This document shows, in pieces, positions 26,545 to 36,424 of a DNA stretch of 64,000 bases. The stretch is from assembly GCF_030418295.1 (NCBI RefSeq), contig NZ_JAUHQA010000001.1, forward strand, positions 620,001 to 684,000, read 5' to 3'. This DNA comes from Demequina muriae. Its GTDB lineage: Bacteria > Actinomycetota > Actinomycetes > Actinomycetales > Demequinaceae. The notes beneath the pieces are model-generated. The model had not been told where the DNA came from. It ran no database searches and worked only from the letters and a program-made list of their open reading frames with translations. Position 1 is the stretch's first letter. The number at the start of each line of letters is the position of its first letter. The position numbers and the translations under genes are program-made.

Positions 26545-29193
26545 GTGGCCAACCTCCTGTTCCGCATCGGCCGTGGCTCCGCAGCCAAACCGTTCATCGC
26601 GATCGTCGCGTGGCTGGTGGCGCTCGCCGCGGCCGCCGGCGCGTTCCTCACCTTCGGCGGCACGCTCACCGACAGCTTCACGATTCCGGGCACCGAGACC
26701 CAGCGCGTCTCCGACCAGCTCTCCGAGGAGATCTCCGGGCTGGACGGCGCATCCGCGCGGGTGGTGTTCGAATCCCAGGACGGTTCGGCGCTCGACGAGG
26801 ACCAGCAGGGGCAGATCAGTGAGGCGCTCGCCTCGGCCACCGAGGTCGGCTCCGTCTCGGGCATCGTCGACCCCTTCGCCACGGCCGCGGAGCGCGCTGA
26901 GCAGGTCGCGCAGCTCGAAGCCGGCGCCGAGCAGATCGCGGGTGCCCGCGCGGAGATCGAGGCGGGTCAGCAGCAGATCGACGCCGGGCTCGCCGAGCTC
27001 GAGGCCGGTCAGGCACAGCTCGACGCCGGGCAGGCGCAGCTGGACGAGGGACAGGCGCAGCTCGACGCCGCCGTCCAGCAGGCGCAGGACGCGGGCGCCT
27101 ACGAATCGCAGCAGGCCCAGTTCGAGGCCCAGCAGGCAGAGCTGGACGCCCAGCAGTCCGCTCTCGACGAGCAGCAGGCGCAGATCGACGCGGGACTCGA
27201 GGAGATCGCCGCCCAGCAGGGCGAGCTCGACGCCGGACTCGCCGAGCTGGAGGCTCAGTCGACCCAGGTCGAGCTGGGACGTGAGCTCGCCGACGCCGCG
27301 TCTGGCATCCGCACCGTGTCCGAGGACGGCTCCACCGCGCTGGGCGTCGTGCAGTTCGAAGAGAGCGGCTTCAACCTCCCGCAGGAGGACAAGGACGGCG
27401 TGATCGACGCGGTCGAGTCGACCCCGATCGACGGCGTGGACGTCTACTTCTCCGCCGAGATCGCCACGACCGTGGGCGGCATCCTCGGCGTGGGCGAGAT
27501 CGTGGGCGTGGCCCTCGCCCTCGTGGTGCTGCTCGTCATGATGCGCACCTGGCTGCCGGCGATCCAGCCCATCATCACGTCGATCATCGGCGTGGGCGTG
27601 GGCGTCGCGACGGCCCTGTCCTTCTCGGATGTCACCGAGATGTCTGCTGTCACCCCGGTGCTGGGCGTGATGCTCGCCCTCGCCGTGGGCATCGACTACT
27701 CGCTGTTCATCGTCAACCGGCACCGCATGCAGCTCAAGCGGGGCATGGACGTCCACGAGTCGATCGGGCTCGCCAACGGCACCTCCGGCAACGCGGTGGT
27801 GTTCGCCGGCTCGACGGTGCTCATCGCTCTGCTCGCCCTCAACGTGACCGGCGTGCCGTTCCTCGGCGTCATGGGTTCCGTCGCGGCGTTCTGCGTCGCG
27901 ATCGCCGTGCTGGTCGCGGTGACGCTGACGCCGGCGCTGCTGGGCCTCACCGGCATGCGGGCGATCTCCAAGCGCTCGCGTGCGCGCATCGGCCACCCTG
28001 AGGAGGCGGAGAAGCCCCTCACGCCCATGCGCACGAGCCGCGCCGTGCTCGCACTGGTCGTCGCCGCCGTGGCCCTCGCCGTCATCGCCATTCCCTCGGC
28101 GTCCATGCGGCTGGGGCTGCCCGACGGCACCCAGGAGCCCGAGGATTCGACGCAGTACCAGGCGTACACCACCATCGACGAGCGGTTCGGCGAGGGACTC
28201 AACGGCACCCTGCTCGTCACCGCGGATCTCCCCCAGGCAGTGGCCGAGGAGGACGTCCTCGCGACCCAGGTCGCCATCATCGACGTGATCACGGCCGAGG
28301 ACGACGTGGCCGCCGCCGCACCCGCGGCCGTCTCCGACGACCGCGACTTCATGGCGTTCCAGGTCATCCCCCGCGAGGGACCATCCAGCGAGTCCACCGA
28401 GCAGCTGGTGAACGCGTTGCGCGAGCTGTCGCCGGTCGACCTCACGGTGGAGGGCGCCGACCTGAGCAGCACTCCGATCGGAGTGGCCGGCTCGGCCTCC
28501 GGCAACATCGACGTGTCCGAGAAGCTCGACGAGGCACTGCCGCTCTACCTCGCGGTCGTGGTCGGGCTGTCGCTGGTGATCCTGATCATCGTGTTCCGCT
28601 CGCTGCTGGTGCCGATCATCGCCACGGCCGGGTTCGTGCTGTCGCTGTTCGCCGCCTTCGGCGTGGTCACTGCCGTCTACCAGTGGGGCTGGCTGTCCGA
28701 CATCTTCGGCGTCCACTCCCCCGGTCCGGTCCTGAGCTTCCTGCCCATCCTGCTGACGGGCATCCTGTTCGGGCTGGCCATGGACTACCAGCTGTTCCTC
28801 ACGTCCGGGATGAGGGAGGCCTACGTCCACGGGGCGAACGCGCGCCAGGCGGTGGTGGCCGGCATGCGCAACGGCCGCGCCGTCGTGACCGCGGCGGCCA
28901 TCATCATGGCCTCGGTGTTCGGCGGGTTCATCTTCTCGCACACGGCGATGATCCGGCCCATGGGCCTGGGGCTCGCCATGGGCGTGCTCCTCGACGCCTT
29001 CGTAGTCCGCATGGTCATCGTTCCCGCGCTGATCCACGTGGCCGGAGAGCGTGCCTGGTGGCTGCCCAGGTGGCTCGACCGGATCCTGCCCAACGTCGAC
29101 GTCGAGGGATCGGCGCTCGAGCGCTCACACCCGGTGGTGCACGCGCACAGCGCGGAAGCCACGACGTCGGCGGCGACCGCCGACCGCGCCTGA
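26545..29193 (+). CDS. MMPL/RND-type membrane exporter with coiled-coil insert
   Basis: 882 residues from GTG 26545 (AAAGG 8 nt upstream). An N-terminal helix, an extracytoplasmic domain and six helices are duplicated (~310-490 and ~650-840), with the second-half MDYQLFL motif matching IDYSLFI in the first half. These Asp-Tyr motifs are typical of MMPL proton relay sites. Residues ~125-255 of the first external domain are a Gln/Ala/Leu coiled coil with seven-residue periodicity (QLDAGQA, QLDEGQA). The family exports lipids, siderophores or drugs. Control by the divergent TetR gene suggests an efflux role. Confidence 0.88.
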   Translation: MANLLFRIGRGSAAKPFIAIVAWLVALAAAAGAFLTFGGTLTDSFTIPGTETQRVSDQLSEEISGLDGASARVVFESQDGSALDEDQQGQISEALASATEVGSVSGIVDPFATAAERAEQVAQLEAGAEQIAGARAEIEAGQQQIDAGLAELEAGQAQLDAGQAQLDEGQAQLDAAVQQAQDAGAYESQQAQFEAQQAELDAQQSALDEQQAQIDAGLEEIAAQQGELDAGLAELEAQSTQVELGRELADAASGIRTVSEDGSTALGVVQFEESGFNLPQEDKDGVIDAVESTPIDGVDVYFSAEIATTVGGILGVGEIVGVALALVVLLVMMRTWLPAIQPIITSIIGVGVGVATALSFSDVTEMSAVTPVLGVMLALAVGIDYSLFIVNRHRMQLKRGMDVHESIGLANGTSGNAVVFAGSTVLIALLALNVTGVPFLGVMGSVAAFCVAIAVLVAVTLTPALLGLTGMRAISKRSRARIGHPEEAEKPLTPMRTSRAVLALVVAAVALAVIAIPSASMRLGLPDGTQEPEDSTQYQAYTTIDERFGEGLNGTLLVTADLPQAVAEEDVLATQVAIIDVITAEDDVAAAAPAAVSDDRDFMAFQVIPREGPSSESTEQLVNALRELSPVDLTVEGADLSSTPIGVAGSASGNIDVSEKLDEALPLYLAVVVGLSLVILIIVFRSLLVPIIATAGFVLSLFAAFGVVTAVYQWGWLSDIFGVHSPGPVLSFLPILLTGILFGLAMDYQLFLTSGMREAYVHGANARQAVVAGMRNGRAVVTAAAIIMASVFGGFIFSHTAMIRPMGLGLAMGVLLDAFVVRMVIVPALIHVAGERAWWLPRWLDRILPNVDVEGSALERSHPVVHAHSAEATTSAATADRA

Positions 29194-29295
29194 TCTCAGG
29201 GGCCAGGGCGTCTCGCGACGCCCTGGCTCCCCCTGACCCCAGACCGTCCTCGCGGCCGATGCCACGCCCGCGCCCGCCCGCCTAGCGTGGTGCGC

Positions 29296-30273
29296 ATGAC
29301 GCTCGACCTCGACCCCCTCCGCTCCGGACTCCACCACCGCCACGACCGCGTGCTGATCGCCGCCGTGGCGGGCGGCGACACCGCTCATCGCACCTACGGC
29401 GCGCCCGAGGCGGCCGACGCGGAGATCGGCTCGGTCTCCAAAGGCCTCACGGGCCTGCTCTACCAGGATGCCGTCGACCGGGGTGAGGTCACACCGGAGA
29501 CCACGCTGGGAGAGGCGCTGGACCGGCCCGAGGGGGCCTACGCCCAGGCGACGCTCGGGTCACTGGCCACGCACGCATCGGGCTTGCCCCCGCAGCCTCC
29601 GTACGGCGGCCCCCGCACCATGCTCCGGCGCACGTGGCGCATGTGGCGACACGGGGAGAATCCCTACGGCGACTCGGTCGATCAGCTGCTCGACGAGGCG
29701 GCCGACGTCCGGCTCGGCAAGCCCCGCTTCGTGTACTCGAACCTTGGCTTCGCACTTCTCGGGGCGGCGCTCGCGAGGACGGCCGGCACGTCGTACGAGC
29801 GACTGCTGCTGGCTCGCGTCGCCGAGCCCCTAGGAATGACCGGGGTATCCGTCCCCTCGACTCCGCGCTGCCTGGGGCCCACTGCCCTCACAGGACGGTC
29901 CAAGGGCGGACGCCCCCACGAGCCGTGGACGGGCGAGGCGATCGGGCCCGCCGGCGGCGTCCGGGCGACCGCCGCTGACCTGGCGGCGCTGCTCGGTGGC
30001 CTGATCGAGCGCCGCGCCCCGGGCATCAGCGCGCTCGACCCGGCAGCCGATGCGCCCGGAGCGTCGCGCATCGGCGCCGCGTGGCTGACGACGCGCACAG
30101 GAGACGCGTCGGTGACGTGGCACAACGGGCGCACCGGAGGGTTCGCGTCGTGGGTGGGCGTGGATCGTGACGCGGGCGTGGGGCTCGCGCTCGTGTCCGC
30201 CACGGCCGCGAGCCTGGACCGCGACGGCTTCGCGGGGCTCGCGAGGCTGCGTGCCGAGGCCGATCGCTGCTAG
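29296..30273 (+). CDS. Serine beta-lactamase-like protein (class C/DD-peptidase fold)
   Basis: 325 residues. The serine-hydrolase triad motifs are visible: SVSK (SxxK) near residue 46, YSN (YxN) near 153 and HNGRTGGF as the third (KTG-like) box. No signal peptide is seen, so an esterase or peptidase in the cytosol is as likely as cell-wall work. A TAGCGT -10-like hexamer ends 7 nt before ATG 29296, indicating leaderless transcription. It is convergent with the DUF2207 gene. Confidence 0.8.
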   Translation: MTLDLDPLRSGLHHRHDRVLIAAVAGGDTAHRTYGAPEAADAEIGSVSKGLTGLLYQDAVDRGEVTPETTLGEALDRPEGAYAQATLGSLATHASGLPPQPPYGGPRTMLRRTWRMWRHGENPYGDSVDQLLDEAADVRLGKPRFVYSNLGFALLGAALARTAGTSYERLLLARVAEPLGMTGVSVPSTPRCLGPTALTGRSKGGRPHEPWTGEAIGPAGGVRATAADLAALLGGLIERRAPGISALDPAADAPGASRIGAAWLTTRTGDASVTWHNGRTGGFASWVGVDRDAGVGLALVSATAASLDRDGFAGLARLRAEADRC

Positions 30274-30286
30274 ACCGCCGCGAGAG

Positions 30287-32215
30287 TCACCAGCCCCCGC
30301 CACCGCCGCCGAAGCTTCCGCCACCGGAGAACCCACCGCCCGAGGAGAACCCCGATCCCCCACTGGCGCCCGCCGTCGGCGTGGAGATCGCGGCGTCCGC
30401 GAGCGAGGTGAAGTCCTGCATCTGAGCCCCGAAGTTCTGGTGGGCCAGCCAGAAGCCGCCTCCGTAGTACGCGCCGTACCAGGTGGGCGTCGGCACGTCG
30501 TAGCCCTCCTGGGCGAGGGCGGCGAACTTCGCCGACCACTTGTCGGCGATGCCGAACGCGATCGCGTAGGGCAGGTACTGGCTGAAGATGTCGTGCCCCT
30601 CCTCGAAACGGAGGCGATAGCCGTCGGCCGTCTCGAGAAACAGCTTGAAGCCCTTGGTCTGCGCCAGCACCTTGGTGCCCTCGGCGGTCCGCGCCGGCGC
30701 CGCGCCCGTCAGCGCCAGTGCGACGATCGAGACGATCACGACCGGCAGCCCCACGAGGGCCCACCGGGAGTTTGCCGCCAGCACCAGCGTGCCGATCACA
30801 CCGACCACGAGCCCCACCACCGCGATCGATGCCCACGTCACCCGCGCCGTCTGCGGGTTCCGATGGAACCACCCTCGGTCCGTGACGTCCGCATAGAGCT
30901 CCTTCTGCACCTTCGCGAGATCGGCCGCGAACGTGGCCTTCAGGTCCGTGAGCGTCACCTGCTCGCGCCCGTCGAAGATCGAGTCGAACAGGGTGCGCCC
31001 GTAGGCGGGCATCGCGTCGTCCCCCTCGCGCAGCTTCACGAGCGTGTAGTCACGCGGAGCCGTGCCCTCCGGCTCCTGCTCGTCGCCGACGGGGTCGATG
31101 CGCAGGTAGCCGCGCACGGCCTGGTCCACGATCGTGGCCGTGACGTCGCGCACGTCGGCCTTCTCGTCGAGAAGGGTGCCGAGCTGACCTGGCCGCAGTC
31201 CCGCAGGGGGCTCGAACTGCACCGCCACGGGCTGGCCGCCGGCCACCGGTCGCGTGCCCGCATCGGCTCCTGACACCGGCCCGAGGCCAGGGGTGAGCTC
31301 CGCGTACTGCCGGTCCACGGCAGTGCGGCGGAAGTACAGCGCCAGCGCTCCCAGACCTGCCGCGAGCATGGCCACCGAGATGCCCACCGTCCACGGCGTG
31401 ATCGCGAACGCGCGCACGATGTCGTTCTCGATGCGGGTGCGCGCAGTGGTGTCGAACGTGCCTGCGGGATACAGCGCGGCGATCGTGACGGGCTCGCCCG
31501 GCTCGAGGCCCGACGCTTCGAACGTGACCGACGGTGCGGGGTCGCCCACGGCGTCGCATGCGTCGGTGGTTCCCTGCGGCCCCGCGAAGCACGCGACCTC
31601 GGTGGCCGCGACCGGCGACTCGACCGTGATGGTCACGTCGCGGATGGGGGTCTCCCATCCCGTGCCGATCGGGTTCCAGAAGAACTCGTCACCTGCGATC
31701 CCGCTCTCGGTCTCACTGGCCTCGGTGGAGTTCATGGCGCGCGCCACCGAGTACGTGATGACGTAGGTCTGCGTGCCGGACACGTCGTCGACGTCCTCAT
31801 CGCCGATCCGCACCACCAGGCTGCCGCCCTGCGCCTCGGTGGCCAGGTCGTCGGGCGCCCCGGAAGGGCTCTCCGCCGTGACGTCCGTGATGTCGAAGAG
31901 ACGCTCGTACCCGTCCTCGATCGGCTGAGCGGTGGGCAGCGTGAACACCACGCCGTGGCCGGGGTCATCGCCGAAGTCGAAGTCGATCTCCGTGCGGACG
32001 TCGACCGAGCCGTCGACCTGGAGCGCGTAGGTCGCGTCCCACTGGAGCACCTCGCGACCCGGGTAGTCGTCTGAACCGGCACCGTCACCGGCCGATGCGG
32101 CGGCGGGCAGGGCGGACACGGCCAGCACGAGCGCGCAGACGCATGCGACCATCACGACACGAATGGCGGCGGCGACGGTCGACCGCGCCGTGGCGGCGAG
32201 AGCAAGGGAGGGCAT
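30287..32215 (-). CDS. DUF2207 family membrane protein
   Basis: 642 residues: signal peptide (to ~42, AAASA), a beta-rich external domain (~50-270, WDATYALQVDGSVDVRTEID) typical of DUF2207, a helix at ~280-300, a cytoplasmic domain with YLRIDP, two further helices (~465-510), and a C-terminal tail of Gly/Ser repeats ending GGGGW. The family is predicted to sit in the membrane of Gram-positive bacteria; its function is unknown. Transcription runs toward the beta-lactamase-like gene. Confidence 0.82.
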   Translation of the reverse strand: MPSLALAATARSTVAAAIRVVMVACVCALVLAVSALPAAASAGDGAGSDDYPGREVLQWDATYALQVDGSVDVRTEIDFDFGDDPGHGVVFTLPTAQPIEDGYERLFDITDVTAESPSGAPDDLATEAQGGSLVVRIGDEDVDDVSGTQTYVITYSVARAMNSTEASETESGIAGDEFFWNPIGTGWETPIRDVTITVESPVAATEVACFAGPQGTTDACDAVGDPAPSVTFEASGLEPGEPVTIAALYPAGTFDTTARTRIENDIVRAFAITPWTVGISVAMLAAGLGALALYFRRTAVDRQYAELTPGLGPVSGADAGTRPVAGGQPVAVQFEPPAGLRPGQLGTLLDEKADVRDVTATIVDQAVRGYLRIDPVGDEQEPEGTAPRDYTLVKLREGDDAMPAYGRTLFDSIFDGREQVTLTDLKATFAADLAKVQKELYADVTDRGWFHRNPQTARVTWASIAVVGLVVGVIGTLVLAANSRWALVGLPVVIVSIVALALTGAAPARTAEGTKVLAQTKGFKLFLETADGYRLRFEEGHDIFSQYLPYAIAFGIADKWSAKFAALAQEGYDVPTPTWYGAYYGGGFWLAHQNFGAQMQDFTSLADAAISTPTAGASGGSGFSSGGGFSGGGSFGGGGGGW

Positions 32216-32268
32216 GCCTCCATTGTGCCGAGGTCACGGCCAGCGGCGGGCCACTTCCACGGGGAGTC

Positions 32269-32733
32269 CTAGGTGTTGCGGCGCAGGCTCATGGCCCGCT
32301 GAGCCTCACGGTCGTCCTGCTTCTGGCGCAGCGTCTGGCGCTTGTCGTACAGCTTCTTGCCTCGCCCGATGCCGATCTCGACCTTCGCGCGGCCCTTCAC
32401 GAAGTACAGCCGCAGCGGCACGATCGTGAAGCCCTTCTCGCGCGTCTTGATCATCAGCTCGTCGAGCTCGGTGTGGTGCAGCAGCAGCTTGCGACGTCGC
32501 CGCGGCGCGTGGTTGGTCCACGTCCCCTGCGCGTACTCGGGAATGTGGATGTTCTCGAGCCAGGCCTCGTTGTTGTCGACGTAGATGTAGCCCTCGCCGA
32601 TGGCCGCACGGCCCGCGCGGAGTGCCTTGACCTCAGTGCCCTGGAGCACGATGCCGGCCTCGTAGGTCTTGTCGATGAAGTAGTCGTGGCGCGCCGACCT
32701 GTTGGTCGCGACGATCTTCTGCTCGTCTGCCAT
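32269..32733 (-). CDS. smpB: SsrA-binding protein
   Basis: 154 residues, normal for SmpB: a conserved core (KIVATNRSARHDYFIDKTYE, LQGTEVKALRAGRA, FTIVPLRLYF) and the basic tail GRGKKLYDKRQTLRQK that mimics the anticodon arm in the A site. It binds tmRNA and loads it on stalled ribosomes. It lies downstream of the FtsX/M23 genes; ssrA is not adjacent but 6.5 kb further on. Confidence 0.96.
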   Translation of the reverse strand: MADEQKIVATNRSARHDYFIDKTYEAGIVLQGTEVKALRAGRAAIGEGYIYVDNNEAWLENIHIPEYAQGTWTNHAPRRRRKLLLHHTELDELMIKTREKGFTIVPLRLYFVKGRAKVEIGIGRGKKLYDKRQTLRQKQDDREAQRAMSLRRNT

Positions 32734-32807
32734 GACTCACCTCCTCGAGTGCCGTCTGTGTGGGGACAGGGACGTTCGAGTATAGAGGCACCGGGCCGTG
32801 GCGGCCG

Positions 32808-34169
32808 CTACGGGAAGTTCGGGAGCAGCGTCTCGGGATTCACGACACTGCCGCTCACGTACACCTCGAAGTGCAGGTGGCACGCCGTCGAGGAGCCGGT
32901 GGAGCCCGAGTAGCCGATCAGGTCCCCTCGGGCCACCCGCTGACCACCGCCCACGGCGAACCGCGAGAAGTGGTTGTAGTTCGTGATGACGGACTTGCCG
33001 CCGATGATCCCGTGATCGATCAGGACCTGGTTGCCGTAGCCCGGCTTGTAGGTGGCCCATTCGACGGTGCCGGCGGCGGAGGCGTAGATCGGGGTGCCGC
33101 AGTAGGCGCGCAGGTCGGTGCCGGCGTGCAGGCGCATGTAGTTGTAGATCGGGTGCTGACGCATGCCGAACGACGACGTCTTGTACGGCACCTTGGTGGG
33201 GAAGGCCAACGAGCCCTTGGTGAGCCCACTGCTGGGCTTGGAGTTGTTGGCCTCGGCGCGCTTGCGGGCCCTCTCTGCCTCCTGCTCCTCCGCCTCGCGC
33301 TTCTTCGAGTACAGCGTCAGGACCTCGTTGCGGAGCTGCTGCTGCAGCGCCTCGTTCTCCTCCTGCTGTGCGACGAACGCGGCTCGCTGAGACTCGAGAT
33401 ACGCACGCAGCTCCTCCTGCTCGTCGAGCAGCGCCTGCACCTCGTCACGCGCCTCCTGGGCGACCTCGCGCGCCTCGTCGAGCTGAATGACGAGCGCATC
33501 GATCTCCGCCTTGAGCTCGCCGATGTACTCGCGCACCGCGTCCTGACGCGCGCCGCGGTTGCGGTTGACGGCCGCGATCTCCTCGAGTTCGCCGAGCGCG
33601 TTGCTCTGCACCCGTGTCGCAGACTGCTGGGCCGTGTACTCGTCCACGAAGTCCTGGGTGTCGGACGAGCCGAAGACGATGGCGAGCCCCGCCGAGTTGT
33701 CATTGCCCTTGTAGGTCTCGCGCGCGATCGCGGCGACGAGCGCCTCGAGAGAGGCCGTGCGCTCCTCGTCCTCCGCGATCTGCTCGGAGATGGCGCGGTC
33801 CTGCGCCTCGGCGGAGTCCAGCTTGTCCTGGACGATGCCCTGCTCGATGATGGCGGCCTCGACGCGCCGTTCGGCGTCCTCGAGCTGCTCCTCGAGCGCG
33901 GGGAGCTCGCCCTCGAGAGCACGCAGCTCCTCGTCGGCCTCGACGATGCGCGCGTCGGTGTTCTCGAGCTCGTGCTCGAGCTGCTCGGCGCGACGCTCCG
34001 CCGCCCTGCGCTCGCGCTCGGTGGCATCGATGTCGTCCTGGTAGTCGTCGGAGGACGCCTGCGGGAGCCCCTGCGGGGACAGCGCCGATGCGCCCACGGC
34101 ATAGCCGCCGAAGATCGCCGCGACGAGGATCGCCACGACGAGGGCCGAGAGCCTGCGAGTCCGAGTCAT
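32808..34169 (-). CDS. EnvC-like M23 peptidase with coiled coil
   Basis: 453 residues from ATG 34169, which overlaps the ftsX stop (ATGA). A signal helix (~8-30) is followed by coiled coil at ~40-300 (EEQLEDAERRVEAAII, AREVAQEARDEVQALL). The C-terminal LytM/M23 domain at ~330-450 has intact zinc motifs: HAGTD and HLHFEV. Its coupling to ftsEX indicates a cell-wall hydrolase or amidase activator controlled by FtsEX at the septum, as for EnvC or PcsB/RipC. Confidence 0.9.
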   Translation of the reverse strand: MTRTRRLSALVVAILVAAIFGGYAVGASALSPQGLPQASSDDYQDDIDATERERRAAERRAEQLEHELENTDARIVEADEELRALEGELPALEEQLEDAERRVEAAIIEQGIVQDKLDSAEAQDRAISEQIAEDEERTASLEALVAAIARETYKGNDNSAGLAIVFGSSDTQDFVDEYTAQQSATRVQSNALGELEEIAAVNRNRGARQDAVREYIGELKAEIDALVIQLDEAREVAQEARDEVQALLDEQEELRAYLESQRAAFVAQQEENEALQQQLRNEVLTLYSKKREAEEQEAERARKRAEANNSKPSSGLTKGSLAFPTKVPYKTSSFGMRQHPIYNYMRLHAGTDLRAYCGTPIYASAAGTVEWATYKPGYGNQVLIDHGIIGGKSVITNYNHFSRFAVGGGQRVARGDLIGYSGSTGSSTACHLHFEVYVSGSVVNPETLLPNFP

Positions 34170-35077
34170 GCGCGCGTGTACCTTCCCAGCGTCGCCAACG
34201 AGGCGAGGGCAGCGAGGCCCACGGCGATCGCGAGCAGCCATGGCGCCACGGTCCAGACGTCATCGCGGCCCACGTAGTCGACCCACGCGATCGAGCCGTG
34301 CAGCCAGTCCTCGATGAAGTAGCGGGCCGAGAGATACAGCCCACCGATCGCGAGGACGGCCCCCAGCGTGGCGGCGACGGCGCCCTCGAGCATGAACGGC
34401 ATCTGGATCAGGCTCTTCGAGGAGCCGACCATGCGCATGATGGTGGTCTCGCGCCGCCTGCTGAGCGCGCTGAGCCGGATGGTGGTGGTGATGAGCAGGA
34501 CGGCCGCGAGCATCATGACCGCGGCCAGCCCGGCGGCGATGAACGTGGCGGCGTTGAGGAAGCGGAACAGCTCGTCGAACACCTCGCGCTGGTCGTTGAC
34601 CTCTTCGACGCCCGGCAGGCCCTCGGTGGCGTCCGCCACGACCTGGAACTGCTCCGGGTCGGTGAGCTTGACGCGGAACACGGGGCCCAGGTCTGCGGGC
34701 TCCAGCTGCGAGTACACGCCGGTCTCATCGGCGCCGACGATGTTCTCGAACACCTCTTCGCGGGTCTCGTAGTAGACCTCGTCGACGATGTCCGCGACGG
34801 AGCCCTCCTCGAGCACGCCACGGATGTCGTCCTCCTGGTCAGGCGAGACGGGCCCGGCGGCGCACTGTTCGTACAGAGAGTTCTCGGGGCACAGGAAGAT
34901 CGACACCTCGACCTCGCCGTACCAGGCGTCGCGCAGCTGCTGCACCTGCATCTGGGTGAGCGCGGCGGCGCCCACGAACGTCAGCGACACGAACGTCACG
35001 AGCACCACGGACAGCGCCATGGTCGAGTTGCGGCGCAGGCCGCTCGCGACCTCGCCGAGGATGAACCGGATTCTCAT
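34166..35077 (-). CDS. ftsX: Cell division protein FtsX
   Basis: 303 residues: a short cytoplasmic start (MRIRFILGEVASGLRRN), TM1 (~22-42), an extracytoplasmic domain (~45-180) with a Cys pair (FLCPENSLYEQC), then three helices (~185-300) with the cytoplasmic LSRRRETTIMRMVGSS loop. It forms the membrane half of FtsEX and passes ATP-driven motion to the M23 protein encoded next. The start is taken at ATG 35077, giving 10 nt from ftsE. Confidence 0.93.
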   Translation of the reverse strand: MRIRFILGEVASGLRRNSTMALSVVLVTFVSLTFVGAAALTQMQVQQLRDAWYGEVEVSIFLCPENSLYEQCAAGPVSPDQEDDIRGVLEEGSVADIVDEVYYETREEVFENIVGADETGVYSQLEPADLGPVFRVKLTDPEQFQVVADATEGLPGVEEVNDQREVFDELFRFLNAATFIAAGLAAVMMLAAVLLITTTIRLSALSRRRETTIMRMVGSSKSLIQMPFMLEGAVAATLGAVLAIGGLYLSARYFIEDWLHGSIAWVDYVGRDDVWTVAPWLLAIAVGLAALASLATLGRYTRA

Positions 35078-35087
35078 GCCGCGCGCC

Positions 35088-35780
35088 TCACACCGTCTCC
35101 AGGCCGTACACGCCACGGTCCTGGTCGCGCACGAGGTGACCGCCCTTGAGCTCGATCACGCGCTTGCGCATCTGGTCAACGATCTCGTCGTCGTGCGTCG
35201 CCATCAGCACCGTGGTGCCGGTGCGGTTGATGCGGTCCAGCAGGCGCATGATGCCCACGGACGTGCCGGGGTCGAGGTTGCCCGTGGGCTCGTCGCACAG
35301 GAGGATCGGCGGGTGGTTGACGAATGCGCGCGCGATCGCGACGCGCTGCTGCTCACCGCCCGACAGCTCGTGCGGCAGCCGGCGCTCCTTGCCCGCCAGT
35401 CCCACCAGCTCGAGCATCTCGGGCACGTTGGTCTGGATGTCGCGCTTGGACTTGCCGATCACCTGCAGCGCGAACGCGACGTTCTGATACACGGTCTTGT
35501 TGGGCAGCAGGCGGAAGTCCTGGAACACCGCGCCGATCTCGCGGCGCAGGTGCGGCACGCGCCAGCTCGACAGCTTGTTGAGGTGCCTGCCCGCGACGAA
35601 CACGTCGCCCGCGGTCGAGCGCTCCTCGCGCAGGATGAGCTTCAGGAAGGTCGACTTGCCGGACCCCGACGATCCCACGAGGAAGACGAAGTCGCCGCGC
35701 TCGATCTCCACGGAGACGTTGTCGAGGGCAGGCCTCGCTCCGCGCGTGTAGACCTTGCTGACGTTATCGAGTCGAATCAT
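35088..35780 (-). CDS. ftsE: Cell division ATP-binding protein FtsE
   Basis: 230 residues with full ABC ATPase motifs: Walker [11 protein letters not shown]-loop [19 protein letters not shown], signature LSGGEQQR, Walker [14 protein letters not shown] and the H-loop MATHDDEIV. It drives FtsX and is preceded by prfB, a common actinobacterial order. Upstream (35781-35983) lies the promoter region shared with the divergent DUF1801 gene. Confidence 0.96.
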   Translation of the reverse strand: MIRLDNVSKVYTRGARPALDNVSVEIERGDFVFLVGSSGSGKSTFLKLILREERSTAGDVFVAGRHLNKLSSWRVPHLRREIGAVFQDFRLLPNKTVYQNVAFALQVIGKSKRDIQTNVPEMLELVGLAGKERRLPHELSGGEQQRVAIARAFVNHPPILLCDEPTGNLDPGTSVGIMRLLDRINRTGTTVLMATHDDEIVDQMRKRVIELKGGHLVRDQDRGVYGLETV

Positions 35781-35983
35781 GCCACCGGACGCGAGGGGTT
35801 GGACTCGCGCTTCTTGCAGGGTAAGAAAGCCTACGTCGGCGCGGCAGTAGGCGCGCCGGGGGCGCCGATGCGATATGGATCACACCCTGGGCCCCCGACG
35901 GAGCGCTTGCGCCCCGTGGCGACGCAGGGCGGCGCGGGGCGACGAGTCATGGCTAGCATCGAAGCACCAGGAGAGGGGGCACC

Positions 35984-36406
35984 GTGCCGGACAGCGCGCG
36001 GACTGAGGCACCACCGGTGCCTCCCGACGTCGAGGCGGCCATCGCCGACTACCCGGACGCGGTGCGCGACCGGATCCTCGAGCTTCGCCGCCTGGTGTGG
36101 GAGGTTGCTGCCGCCGACCCCGCGATCGAGCCCGTGCTCGAGACGCTGAAGTGGGGGCAGCCCAGCTACCTGCCCGCACGGCCGCGCATCGGGACGACGG
36201 TGAGGATCGACCGCATCGGCCGCGGCACGGACGTCGCGCTCTTCACCCACTGTCAGACGAGCCTCGTCGACGAGTTCCGCGCCGCTCATGGCGACCTGCT
36301 CGCTCACGACGGCACGCGCGCGATCGTGGTTCCCGCAGGCGGGCCGATCCCTCGGGACGAACTGCGGGAGCACATCCGCTCGGCCCTGCTGTATCACCGG
36401 CGCTGA
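35984..36406 (+). CDS. DUF1801 family protein
   Basis: 140 residues from GTG 35984 with AGGAGAGG about 8 nt upstream. The YdhG/DUF1801 pattern is seen (AIADYPDAVRDRILELRRLV, ETLKWGQPSY, IGRGTDVALFTHCQTSLVDE). The family is small and cytosolic with unknown function. It is the only plus-strand gene between ftsE and prfB, and its stop nearly meets the prfB stop in a convergent arrangement. Confidence 0.8.
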   Translation: MPDSARTEAPPVPPDVEAAIADYPDAVRDRILELRRLVWEVAAADPAIEPVLETLKWGQPSYLPARPRIGTTVRIDRIGRGTDVALFTHCQTSLVDEFRAAHGDLLAHDGTRAIVVPAGGPIPRDELREHIRSALLYHRR

Positions 36407-36424
36407 CGCGCCGGCGGGGCGTCC

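Noticed and set aside
26900-27300. Tandem DNA repeat or CRISPR-like array
   Set aside because: The periodicity is 21 bp in coding sequence and reflects a heptad coiled coil; no identical repeats with unique spacers occur anywhere in the window.
26512-29037. An 841-codon minus-strand frame opposite the MMPL gene
   Set aside because: It mirrors the coiled-coil-rich exporter and has no family features; the exporter has a ribosome site and conserved motifs.
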